From the NCBI GenBank assembly GCA_001661515.1, contig LUVW01000003.1, forward strand, positions 62,001-126,000: a stretch of DNA of 64,000 bases, in the 5' to 3' direction. The DNA comes from Capniomyces stellatus (lineage: Eukaryota > Kickxellomycota > Harpellomycetes > Harpellales > Legeriomycetaceae). Below are positions 30,644 to 40,110 of this stretch, in pieces (position 1 is the first letter of the stretch; the number at the start of each line of letters is the position of its first letter). The notes below the pieces were generated by a model. That model was given only the letters and a program-made list of their open reading frames with translations. It did not search any database and was not told the origin of the DNA. A program made the position numbers and the translations under genes.

Positions 30644-33600
30644 TTATCGTTTAGAAGGGCAAGTACAAGTATTGTTCATGATTTCACGAGTTTCAATGGA
30701 TCCAAAGGCGTTATAGACACCGTATTGCCCAGATGTTTTAGAAGCTAGTTTAGGAGACGTAAGTTGGGTGGAACTGGATACGGGGTTTAAGTTGAAGACA
30801 CAGCAATCCCAGTTTCTAATAGCGAGTTCACAGCATTTGAGTCTAGCGACTTTAGAGTTAGCACCAATACCAACAGCCAAGACGACGTTTTCGTGAATTG
30901 TTAGAGTGCAGACGTAATGAGTTTTGTACATTTCCATCACATCAACCAGTTTGTTCTTGGTGTTGTATGGTCTCAAGGGCACACGTTGCTGTTTTTGATG
31001 GGTATTATTATTAGTGGGTGGCTTGTTTGTGTCAAACTGGTGTTCCTGTTCAAGCATAACCATATCTGTCACAAGCTTTCCAAGATCAACGTCATTCAAC
31101 GCCTCGCTAAATGCAAAAGTTGTAAACCGGTAAGACGTACAGCCTTTGCCCTGAACCAACAGAACCATGTGGATAATCGGATTCAATGTGATTTGGTGCG
31201 GTCCAATAAACCGGTTGATAAATGGCAGCACCAGTTTGTTATACACAATCTCAACAGCATCAATGCTAAACCCGCTATCGACATACACCGCGCCCAACAA
31301 CGACTCTGTCAAATCTCCCATAATCTTTGGTGCTTTTGACAGCCGCCACGACTCGGGCGGCAAATTAAGCCACTCTGGCACCTCCGCCTGTTGACCAATA
31401 CTTTTCAAGCTGTCCGTATCAGAACCAAAGCTTGAGCTTGAGCTTGAGCTTGGGTTGTCCTTATTACACAACCCCGTTACATCCATACCCAGATCTAAAC
31501 CGTCACAGTCACCGCTACCAGTACTGAAACTGGTACCTCTGTGTGCTGTGCTTTCTCGGTACAGCCGAGCTATGTTCTCAATGCTAGAGTGGTAAGTACT
31601 CAGCTCATTGCTCAGAATGTCGTTTTCAAACTCCAAAAACGCCACAAGTTTGTGGCGTTGAGCAATCAGGCCTAAAACGTCGTTGCTCACAGCCACATGC
31701 TTGACAAGCGTAATTTGGTGGGGCGATAGTGGGACTGGGTACCGAATCTCGTCAAAGTAATACTTGGTGGTTAGAAACGCTACCACCGTGTCGCCAAGAA
31801 ACTCAAGTCTTTGGTACGATGGTGTCTTTGCGTTGCTTACCGATGCGTGCGTTGTTGCTTCAAGAACCAGCATTGGATCTTTGAACTTATAGCCCAGGAT
31901 ATCTTCAATATGGCTGACTTTTGCCTTTGCATACTCAGAGATGCCAGGTTCGTAGCCATCAACACTGACACCGCAATCGTTACCACTAGCATTTGCCTCG
32001 CTCAGCACGTTGTTGTTGACTGACCTGTTTTGTCTCTGTTTCCTCAAACGTGCATTTTCCTTATACGAAGCACCCATATCAGCCCAACAGTTCCACCCAG
32101 CTTTCACTAGGCCAAAAGCACGACCAACGGTGAATGCAGCATGTTCCAGTCCAAAGCGATAAGCAGCGCCCAAAACCGACTCGATCAGATCGGCCTGCTG
32201 CTTGAGTGAAAACTTGGCAAAATTAGGTCGTCTTTTCTTTAGCATGTAGTGCTGTGTGTGCAGTGGGCTGGGCTTCTTGAACAGCTTGTCTACTGCTGGC
32301 TGGTAGTTTTTGAAGAAAAAGTATAATGGTTTTGGACGCGCAATTATGGCAACTGACTTTAACTCTGCCAAGGAAATCACAAGCTTATCGTCGTCAGAAC
32401 ACATTCCGTCATCCAAGTCAGAGTCAGACCCTGAATCAAGCGCATACGTCAAATCGCTACACTCGCCATTGTTTGCTCCCTTCAGTCCAGACCCATCACT
32501 GTTGGAATTACTATTGATGCTATCGTTGTGGCGAGTGTCGAGTGTTGGTAGACTGCAGTTCTTCCTGTTGTAATTGTCCCAGTACCTTTTACCACCAAAA
32601 TCAAGAGTATCTTGGTCTAGCAGGTTGGTCGACTGGTCGTCAATGTCCATTGCGTAATCGTTATTTTGGCTGTTGACTTGGGTTGTTGAGTTTGAGTTCA
32701 AGTTTGAGTTTGAGTTTGAATTTGAGTTTGAGTTTGAATTTGAGTTTGAATGGCCGTTTTGGCTATTTTGATAGTGTTGTGTACTCGTGTGTTTTGCTTT
32801 AGCTCCAATATTAGAGTATCTGACGAGTTCAGTTAAAGAAATTTCATTTGAAAGATCGTCTGAAGAATCATCGTCACTGCTGTTTTGGAAAGAGTTGGCA
32901 AACTCCAGCAGAGCTTTAGAGTTGCCAAAGTTGTTATGAATTACGACTTTGTTCCTGCCAGGCCTTTGTTCAGCAATCAACGAGTAGGGCGGCTCAACAA
33001 AATCAAATAAAGACACTGGGTCTGGCTTGGCTTTTGTTATGGATTTAAGGTCCAGTGCTGACAACAGATTGTTTTTTGCGAGCTTACAGCCCTTGGCTTG
33101 TACCGTTGACTCGTTGGGGTTTCTGGTACCGTTGCTGGTACTGTTGCTGGTGCCGTTGTTGGAATTGATGGGTTTTGGTGCTACGCCGAGTTGGTTACAG
33201 ACATTATAATTTTGTTCGTAGATTTTGAATTCTTGTTCAACACAGTTACAGGTATTGTTGGTGTACTCGGATTTGAACATGTGTTTGTTTTGGGCCTTGA
33301 ACTTTTGAAAGTTTGCTGGGCACCCGCGCATGTAATTCCAGGGCTGAGAATCAAACGGAATGGTTCTGACTAGCGGGTAATGAGCTCTTTTCCAGCCTGG
33401 ACCTGGCGGAAACCAGGATTTCTTCTCCAACTTCAAGGGGTACACTGCATGGTACAGCCCACTAGCCCTACACAGCTTTGCCAGTGTCATGTTGCTTACC
33501 AACAAACTGATGTACGACGTCAGAATTCCTTCGTGTGATGATAGCGGCACTAAACCAGCATACAGCTGCGTTGCCATCAGCAGCCTTAACACAGAGTCTC

Positions 33601-36600
33601 CAAGAATCTCCAGTCTTTGGTAGTTTATGTCATCACTCGAAATACTCGATGTTAATGATGCCCTCAGCAGCCACCCAGGCGTCAGGTTTATCTGGCTGAA
33701 ATTGTTGACTACCTTTGTTTTCAGACTACTCTTCATCAGGGCCTCGTGTCTTGAATCCTTCAACGACCCCTCCATACTACCCACTAAAAACCTTGTGCTG
33801 GTTGGAACATTGGACTCTTGCCCATCCCCACTAAACGTTGTTCCACTTCCACCTCCACCACTGCCACTGCCACTACCACTACCACTGCCATCAGCCCCAC
33901 CAACATCGTCATCAAGACAAAGATGCGAGTAAAGCTCGTTTAGCCGTTCAAAACTAGACTTTTTCTTCACACCAGGCTGTATGTCTAGCTCAGAGTCCAA
34001 CACACTCCGTGTAAAGTCCTCGCCAGAATTGTTATTTCCAGAACAGCTATTTAAATGGATGTTGTTGTTGTGCCAAGACTCAACTGGGTTGTCGCCATAC
34101 CTGGTTGAGTTTGGATGGATTGGCAGCTTGAGCGAATTGGTCAAATCGTGGTGTGTCAATAGCACATTTAGCCTGTGTAAAAGTGATGGCAAAACGGCCA
34201 GCTGGAAAATTTGACTCAACGACCAGGGCAGAACCTGAGTCATCATGGGGACTGAGATTATTGACTTGAGGTACTTTGCAGCCGTACTAAACTTTTTCGC
34301 TTCCAGCTTCAACAATACATCCATCAGACCCTTTACGCAGTCAGAATTATCAACTCCCGCAAAGTTCAACATTTCCTTCTTCATGCTTTTGCTCTGGTTC
34401 AACTTTGCATCTGCACTTTCAATCTCATTGGCAAACTTTGAATAGTCAACAGTGGCTTCAACATAGTTGTAATTCACCAGGTTAGCAAGTGGAATTGCTA
34501 GCCTGTTTGTAAATATAAGTGGATGTTCTGCTAACAAATGGTACGGCAAGTCTCTATATATCAACGACGAGTAGCTCAAGTAATCCAGTAATCTTATTTC
34601 CTTTGCATGTTCACCTATGCTATTCACAAGCAGACTGCTTCCATGCATGGCTTCTTGGTTGTATTGGGCTGTTGTTCCCCAGCAATGGTTGCTACTCTCG
34701 CCTGATTCGCCTGATTCGCCTGATTCGCCTGTTTTTTCCTGCTCCATACCTTTACCTTCTTGACTGTCATAGTTTTTAAATGTTGCGCCAGTGTTGAGTT
34801 TATCCACTTGGTCTTGTCTTTTTTTGGCAATAACGTCTCTGATGGTAATGGCAATATCAAGAACCGTGTTTTCCACAGTGTGTCCATGCAGAATTTGGCT
34901 GAATGTGTGGATAGAAAATCCGTCGATTTCCGACAACAAAACGCGACTCTTCAGCAGCTCCTCCCACTCATCAGCCGGGTAATTCGACAGCCTATCGGGG
35001 CTCTCATTCAGTTTCACCATCAAGTCCCAATCAACGTCTTCAACACTTATTAGCGGCAGCCGATTGCTGTCACTTAGAAACTCTTCTAGTTTTGCATTCA
35101 CGTTTTGCGGGTCTGTTGATGCCGCCACAAACGCGTCCATTTGCCTGTTTTGGAATATCTTTGACGTCATTTGCAAAAAATGTGCCATTGGCATGCCAAA
35201 CGAGTATGCTGCTGCGTTTGGTGAGTACCTCACTTCTGAATTGGTCAGAATCGAAAATATTGCACTAGTGAATACCACCGTGGTCTCCCACTGCAGCCTG
35301 CTTAGAACCAGCATGTTGTCCAGCTCGTCCCAATTGCCTCTTACACGCTCCTCATCCGCAACATTGAGTGTGCCTTCACTCACCATTTGCTGCAAACCGT
35401 CGTAAATTTGTGCGGACCTTGACGGTAGCGGGTCAAACCTATAAAACACCGGAGTTGAGTCCAGGTTGATGTACAACGGGACCAGGATGTTTGGGGGCAG
35501 TGGCTTACGGAAAAACACCAACATCTGCATACCCTCTGCCCCAGCCAACCCATCGCCAGATTCTAACTCTATTCCGCACTGGCTAGCTGGCTCCCGAGAT
35601 TCGTTTTCATTAAGACTGCTGCTGCTGCTTGCAGGCTGACTCTTTTTAATTGGGTAGTTTAGATCAACCACATACGAATAAACAGCAATAAACGGCCCAT
35701 CGCCCTCCTCAAACAGTGACTTGGCGTCTTTATGCTCCAGGCGAGGAACCTGCCACTGCGAAGCTTCGCTTACCAAGTAAGATACCGAATCTCCATCCAC
35801 TTTGGAAATCGGTCTAAACTCGCGTCTGTGGCTCGGCTTGCTCTCTTCGTCGGCGCTGCCAATTTGGCTGTCACTGAGCCCATGTTTCCGTAGATTGATG
35901 CTTGGAGCAGCATCTGCAACCATTGGCTGGCCACCCTCAGCCCCATCACCGTCAAGGGCCTCATCGTCGCTAAACTCGCCCTCCAAAAGTCCCCTGTCTG
36001 CCGAATTGGAGCCAGTTGCAGCCACCCTGGGCTTTTCCTTTGGCGTATAATCTAATGGGTTAAACACGCGTTCAATGTTTCTGCATTGGAGAATATTCTG
36101 CAGCTCTTCAAAAGCATTGCTCAGAATGCTTCCTGTAGCCGTCTGGGACTCGGGCAACTTCTTGACCTCAATAGACAGCAGGTGGTCGTTCAGAGCTCCA
36201 AAGTGGTACAGGACTATCATTCCATAGAACTGCGCCAACTTCTTTGCCAGTTTCAGCGGCCTTGTCCACGGCCCAACCACCGACCGAACTGGCGAGTTTG
36301 TTGGTAAAGTCATCATTGTCCGGTGCAAATCACCTGTCATGCTCTCGCTCTCGTACTTGATTATTGGCTTGTAGTAGATGTCCTGCGGCAGCGTTTGTAT
36401 GTAGTTGTTTATCGATGAGCTTGACGCCTGTACCGACAGCTGAGCTCCTGTTTGCGGGATTCTGTAATATGTGGCCGCGGCTTCTGGACTTAGTGCCAAG
36501 TGTTTCAGGTTTTTTGAAAAGTCTACCAGTAATTTTTTGACATTATCCTCCAGCTCAACATCCGCCTCATAGCGCAATTCCCCGTCCTCTAGTTCTGCCT

Positions 36601-38806
36601 GCTCAGTTCCCCCCTCGTATTTGTTGATCTGCACTGACAGCTTGCCTACAACCAGGTCGTCCCCTTTCGTTTCCTCGTCCTGGCTTCGTTTCTCAATTGG
36701 CGTCATGCACCACTCTTTCAGCGCTTCCTCCATCGACATCATGTTCGCGTAGTGCTCTTTGGTTCTGTGGCTGGATCGGTCAATATTGCCCCGATTCTTC
36801 ACCACAATTTCCCCATCCGCATTTTCCGTAAAGCTCAGCCCGTTCCCCCGCGAATCAATAATCAGCTCCTCCCTTGGAACCATCATCACGTACTCCGAAT
36901 CTGACTGTCTTGCCCTCCCCCTCGCCTGCACAAAGCTAATCAGTGTCAACGCCGGATCAAACCGCACCACCACATTGCACCTTGTAATGTCCAGCCCCTC
37001 TTCAGCCACCGATGTTGCAATCAAAAGGTTTAGCTCTCCCTGCCGAAACTTGCTCAACACCTTTGCTTGGCTGCTTTGCGTTGCCTTCATTCGGTTTGTG
37101 TTCGAATAAATCAGCGCCCTCAGTAACGTCTTATGCGTGTCAGATCCGATCCCCATAAACGGCTCACAATTAATAAACTTAAACTCCGACAGGCTCTGGA
37201 TCAGCTCCGCTAGCAAGTACGCTGTTACTCTTCGGTTAACAAATATAATCCCACTCAGCGCACTCCCATTCTCTGTAACCGCCGATAATCCCCCTTCGTT
37301 TTCCACTCTGAATTTTGTCAAGTACTCTAGCAACGTGTTGACCTTCGATGTCAGCTCATCTCTCACCTCACCCCACCTTATTGTCTCATCCTTCTTACCC
37401 TCCTCCATTCCATAGTACATTTCTCTGGCGTCTACATCAAATCCAAAGTTTGCTAGGCTGTTTGCTATGTTTATCTTCGAATCTAGTATACTGTTCCCTA
37501 CTTTCTTGTTCTTGTGCTCCCAAACGTCCAGCCCCCTGATTATACTTATCGCGTTTAAATACGCCTCCTTGTTCTCCCTAATTGTCGGCTCAACTATCGA
37601 CACGTTTTCTTCATACCCCAACGTCTTCTTTACGTATCCAAATTCATTTCTGTCATCCGCCATCGTGCCTAAATTGTCCATTCGCTCAGCTGTGTCCAGC
37701 AACTTCCTCCAGTATACCCCCAACGCTACCAACAAACAGTTCCCTATAAACACCCCAAGCTCATTCGCCGCATACTCAATGTTGCTTTCAAAGCTCTTGT
37801 AATCTTTTAGCACCTTCAGCTCTCTAACCACTCTCTCCCCTATCCATTCCCCCTTTCTCTTGCTTCCAATCATGTAGTCTAGCGTCAAGTAGTTTACTTT
37901 ATTTGCAAACCCTGACATCGAGTTCTTTAAATCCGCCCCATGCAATTCCGACGCCAACACCTGCTCAATCCGATTAATCGAGTTCTTTATACACTCACTT
38001 GCGTTTGCTGTTGACGCTGTCATTCCAAATATCCTAGGTCTCTTCTCCTCCTCTGTCAAATCATAAAACTCCCGCATAATCAAATTGTACGGTGACCCCT
38101 TGCGACTATGATGACACTCGTCAAAAATTATCAGCTCAACTCGCTCCAGGCCTATAAACCCATTTCTCAAACAATTCAGAAATAACTGACTTGTCATCAC
38201 GTGCACATCCGCTTCTGCCCAGCACCCCTCCCACTCCTCCTTCTTAAAACCGCTTTGCCTTCCCCCTCCCACATACAGGTTCACTTTTAAATACGTAAGC
38301 TCTCTAATACCCACCCCTTGCTGCTCAACCAACACGGTGGTGTTGCATAAAAATATCACCACCTTGTTGCTTTCTACATACGGCCTATCCTCCGTCACAT
38401 TTTCCCTCGGCTCTTTGTCCACCAAATACCGCTTGTACTTTACATACCTAATCAACATGCATGAAATCAGCGTTTTCCCTGCCCCCGTATCTAAAACAAT
38501 TATAGAATTCCGATCCTTTGTTCTCTCAAATAACTCCTTCTGGTAGTCTCGCGGCACCAGATCTCCAAAAATATCTGTGTTTTCCAGGTACCCCTCTCCA
38601 TTAACATTTAATGAAACCCCTGAATCTATCTGCTTCTCCATCCCTTTTTCGTCGTCCATCTCTGACTCTTCTACTTGCTCGCTTTCCATTCCTTCTCCTA
38701 TTTCTTGGTCTTCGAGTACCTGCGCCTCTTGCTGAGTGTAATTCTCCTCTGAAAGTCCAAACCCATTGTTATCCATATACTCTTTAATGTACTTTTGATT
38801 GTCCAT
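30644..38806 (-). CDS. DCL: Dicer-like ribonuclease III, unusually large
   Basis: A single exon of 2720 residues from the first ATG (38806); the frame stays open to 39007 without an earlier ATG. Dicer cuts double-stranded RNA into small RNAs for RNA interference. Domains in order: DExH helicase with DTGAGKT (106-112), DECH (229-232) and TAST (263-266); helicase C with VAEEGLDI and ARGRARQ (about 627-633); Dicer dimerisation domain with LHRTMMTLPTNSPVRSVVG (about 825); a poorly conserved region where PAZ would sit; RNase IIIa with LEILGDSV (about 1732) and DLIESVLGAA (about 2206); RNase IIIb with LEFLGDTV (about 2334) and MGDLTESLLGAVY (about 2495); and a C-terminal dsRNA-binding-like segment with CTLTIHENVVLAVGIGANSKVARLKC. 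Both catalytic Glu/Asp sets are present. Metazoan and fungal Dicers are 1370-1920 residues; the excess lies in low-complexity inserts, the largest within RNase IIIa. Confidence 0.93.
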   Translation of the reverse strand: MDNQKYIKEYMDNNGFGLSEENYTQQEAQVLEDQEIGEGMESEQVEESEMDDEKGMEKQIDSGVSLNVNGEGYLENTDIFGDLVPRDYQKELFERTKDRNSIIVLDTGAGKTLISCMLIRYVKYKRYLVDKEPRENVTEDRPYVESNKVVIFLCNTTVLVEQQGVGIRELTYLKVNLYVGGGRQSGFKKEEWEGCWAEADVHVMTSQLFLNCLRNGFIGLERVELIIFDECHHSRKGSPYNLIMREFYDLTEEEKRPRIFGMTASTANASECIKNSINRIEQVLASELHGADLKNSMSGFANKVNYLTLDYMIGSKRKGEWIGERVVRELKVLKDYKSFESNIEYAANELGVFIGNCLLVALGVYWRKLLDTAERMDNLGTMADDRNEFGYVKKTLGYEENVSIVEPTIRENKEAYLNAISIIRGLDVWEHKNKKVGNSILDSKINIANSLANFGFDVDAREMYYGMEEGKKDETIRWGEVRDELTSKVNTLLEYLTKFRVENEGGLSAVTENGSALSGIIFVNRRVTAYLLAELIQSLSEFKFINCEPFMGIGSDTHKTLLRALIYSNTNRMKATQSSQAKVLSKFRQGELNLLIATSVAEEGLDITRCNVVVRFDPALTLISFVQARGRARQSDSEYVMMVPREELIIDSRGNGLSFTENADGEIVVKNRGNIDRSSHRTKEHYANMMSMEEALKEWCMTPIEKRSQDEETKGDDLVVGKLSVQINKYEGGTEQAELEDGELRYEADVELEDNVKKLLVDFSKNLKHLALSPEAAATYYRIPQTGAQLSVQASSSSINNYIQTLPQDIYYKPIIKYESESMTGDLHRTMMTLPTNSPVRSVVGPWTRPLKLAKKLAQFYGMIVLYHFGALNDHLLSIEVKKLPESQTATGSILSNAFEELQNILQCRNIERVFNPLDYTPKEKPRVAATGSNSADRGLLEGEFSDDEALDGDGAEGGQPMVADAAPSINLRKHGLSDSQIGSADEESKPSHRREFRPISKVDGDSVSYLVSEASQWQVPRLEHKDAKSLFEEGDGPFIAVYSYVVDLNYPIKKSQPASSSSSLNENESREPASQCGIELESGDGLAGAEGMQMLVFFRKPLPPNILVPLYINLDSTPVFYRFDPLPSRSAQIYDGLQQMVSEGTLNVADEERVRGNWDELDNMLVLSRLQWETTVVFTSAIFSILTNSEVRYSPNAAAYSFGMPMAHFLQMTSKIFQNRQMDAFVAASTDPQNVNAKLEEFLSDSNRLPLISVEDVDWDLMVKLNESPDRLSNYPADEWEELLKSRVLLSEIDGFSIHTFSQILHGHTVENTVLDIAITIRDVIAKKRQDQVDKLNTGATFKNYDSQEGKGMEQEKTGESGESGESGESSNHCWGTTAQYNQEAMHGSSLLVNSIGEHAKEIRLLDYLSYSSLIYRDLPYHLLAEHPLIFTNRLAIPLANLVNYNYVEATVDYSKFANEIESADAKLNQSKSMKKEMLNFAGVDNSDCVKGLMDVLLKLEAKKFSTAAKYLKSIISVPMMTQVLPWSLSQIFQLAVLPSLLHRLNVLLTHHDLTNSLKLPIHPNSTRYGDNPVESWHNNNIHLNSCSGNNNSGEDFTRSVLDSELDIQPGVKKKSSFERLNELYSHLCLDDDVGGADGSGSGSGSGSGGGGSGTTFSGDGQESNVPTSTRFLVGSMEGSLKDSRHEALMKSSLKTKVVNNFSQINLTPGWLLRASLTSSISSDDINYQRLEILGDSVLRLLMATQLYAGLVPLSSHEGILTSYISLLVSNMTLAKLCRASGLYHAVYPLKLEKKSWFPPGPGWKRAHYPLVRTIPFDSQPWNYMRGCPANFQKFKAQNKHMFKSEYTNNTCNCVEQEFKIYEQNYNVCNQLGVAPKPINSNNGTSNSTSNGTRNPNESTVQAKGCKLAKNNLLSALDLKSITKAKPDPVSLFDFVEPPYSLIAEQRPGRNKVVIHNNFGNSKALLEFANSFQNSSDDDSSDDLSNEISLTELVRYSNIGAKAKHTSTQHYQNSQNGHSNSNSNSNSNSNSNSNLNSNSTTQVNSQNNDYAMDIDDQSTNLLDQDTLDFGGKRYWDNYNRKNCSLPTLDTRHNDSINSNSNSDGSGLKGANNGECSDLTYALDSGSDSDLDDGMCSDDDKLVISLAELKSVAIIARPKPLYFFFKNYQPAVDKLFKKPSPLHTQHYMLKKRRPNFAKFSLKQQADLIESVLGAAYRFGLEHAAFTVGRAFGLVKAGWNCWADMGASYKENARLRKQRQNRSVNNNVLSEANASGNDCGVSVDGYEPGISEYAKAKVSHIEDILGYKFKDPMLVLEATTHASVSNAKTPSYQRLEFLGDTVVAFLTTKYYFDEIRYPVPLSPHQITLVKHVAVSNDVLGLIAQRHKLVAFLEFENDILSNELSTYHSSIENIARLYRESTAHRGTSFSTGSGDCDGLDLGMDVTGLCNKDNPSSSSSSSFGSDTDSLKSIGQQAEVPEWLNLPPESWRLSKAPKIMGDLTESLLGAVYVDSGFSIDAVEIVYNKLVLPFINRFIGPHQITLNPIIHMVLLVQGKGCTSYRFTTFAFSEALNDVDLGKLVTDMVMLEQEHQFDTNKPPTNNNTHQKQQRVPLRPYNTKNKLVDVMEMYKTHYVCTLTIHENVVLAVGIGANSKVARLKCCELAIRNWDCCVFNLNPVSSSTQLTSPKLASKTSGQYGVYNAFGSIETREIMNNTCTCPSKR
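32690..32755 (-). repeat. Asn-Ser repeat inside Dicer RNase IIIa insert
   Basis: A 6-nt unit (TTTGAG/TTTGAA on the + strand) repeated about eleven times in frame, giving a run of Asn-Ser with one Leu. It sits between the two catalytic motifs of RNase IIIa. Confidence 0.9.
33849..33890 (-). repeat. Gly-Ser repeat in Dicer linker
   Basis: An in-frame CCACTG/CCACTA-type 6-nt repeat coding Ser-Gly units, just before the RNase IIIa domain. Confidence 0.85.
34698..34732 (-). repeat. 9-nt Gly-Glu-Ser repeat in Dicer
   Basis: About four copies of TCGCCTGAT, coding Gly-Glu-Ser units on the minus strand. Confidence 0.85.
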
Positions 38807-40110
38807 ACTCTTGTGTTTACTTTTCTTTTCTTTTTCTGTTTCCCTCCCTCTTGTGCCTTTGCTGTTTGTGACCTTTTTTTTTTGTCTTTTACGACCACAA
38901 TCCTGATTCTTTGTGTCTTTTTGTGAATGTATATGTATCTGTACCTGTGCCTGTATCTGTACCTGTGTCAATTCTGTAATATCTTTCAATAGAATTTCCA
39001 CTTGCAAAGTCGGACCTTATTATTCCACCTCTAGAACTTTTGCTCTTATCTCTATCTGATTCCTTATAAATCTACCTTCACTACTTTTTGGGAGGGTGGA
39101 GGGTATTGCCTATCAATCTCAACAAACTCGGACCGCGTTCAATAGATACTTTTGTTCTACCCAGCTCTTTATATTGGCTTTTTTTGTGTCAAGTAAATAC
39201 CAAACGACCCTCTACTATTTCCCTTCCTTCTTTTCCTTTTTTTATTTTCCTTTTTCCATTTTCACATTATTTTACGCTGTTTAATTTTCTCCAAGTGTTT
39301 TTCCTTCTTCTTGGTTTGTTAAACCAACCCATTATTCTTTTTGTAAAATCAGTTCAATAATCACCAAAGAAAACTAATAATCAATCCCCTTGACACCTTT
39401 TCAACAATAAAATCACAAAAAAAAAGGAAAAAAAAAATAATCCCCTCAATACCAACCGTTTTTGCTAGTTTAAACGTAAACATTGCTAATGTTTGAAATT
39501 CATTCAACCAATGGTACACCGAAATCTGTTTACGCTCTAAATCAATCGCTTGTACAACTATTTATCTAAAATAATTAAACTATAAGCAATCTTTGAATCA
39601 TAAGGTGTTTTTTATTTTAACAACGAGTTTTTTTATTATCGAAACTTTGGCGTTGAGTTCTGAAATCGGAGATCTGGAAAACGCACTTTATTGGTCAACA
39701 CACTTTATTGGCCAACTAAAAACAGCATTATCCATCTTGCATTGCTTAATCTTTCACTTTGTCTCTTTTCATAATATAAATTACCAATCCATCACTACTA
39801 AATAAAACATAACCGATCCTTTGCTTTATTAAAAGGCTCACACAAAAGGGTGATGACATTCCTGATTTAAACTCCACTATCCAAAAATAGTCGGCATAGC
39901 ATTCAAAAATACGTTTCTAGATATCTCTTTTTCTGAAAATGCTTGGTAATTTCAAAGAACTTTTTTGCTTTATTTTTACCAATAATGAATTCTAAGACAT
40001 TTATTCGGCAGATGACACCAAGTAAAATAAAATTGGAAAATAAGAGGCATGCTTGGAAAAATATAAAAAGAAAAGTAGATCGCTGGAAGTAGAATAGAAA
40101 TGGAAAAAAA
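38807..40110. other. Spacer between Dicer and cullin-1
   Basis: 1.3 kb. The left 200 bp extends the Dicer frame without ATG (rich in Gln, Lys, Ile) and is probably 5' UTR or a missed exon. The rest is T-rich promoter and cullin 3' UTR. No further gene seen. Confidence 0.5.

Noticed and set aside
38807..39007. N-terminal extension of Dicer
   Set aside because: The frame is open but contains no ATG; the sequence is Gln/Lys-rich low complexity. It may be 5' UTR or belong to a missed exon, so it was not included in the CDS.
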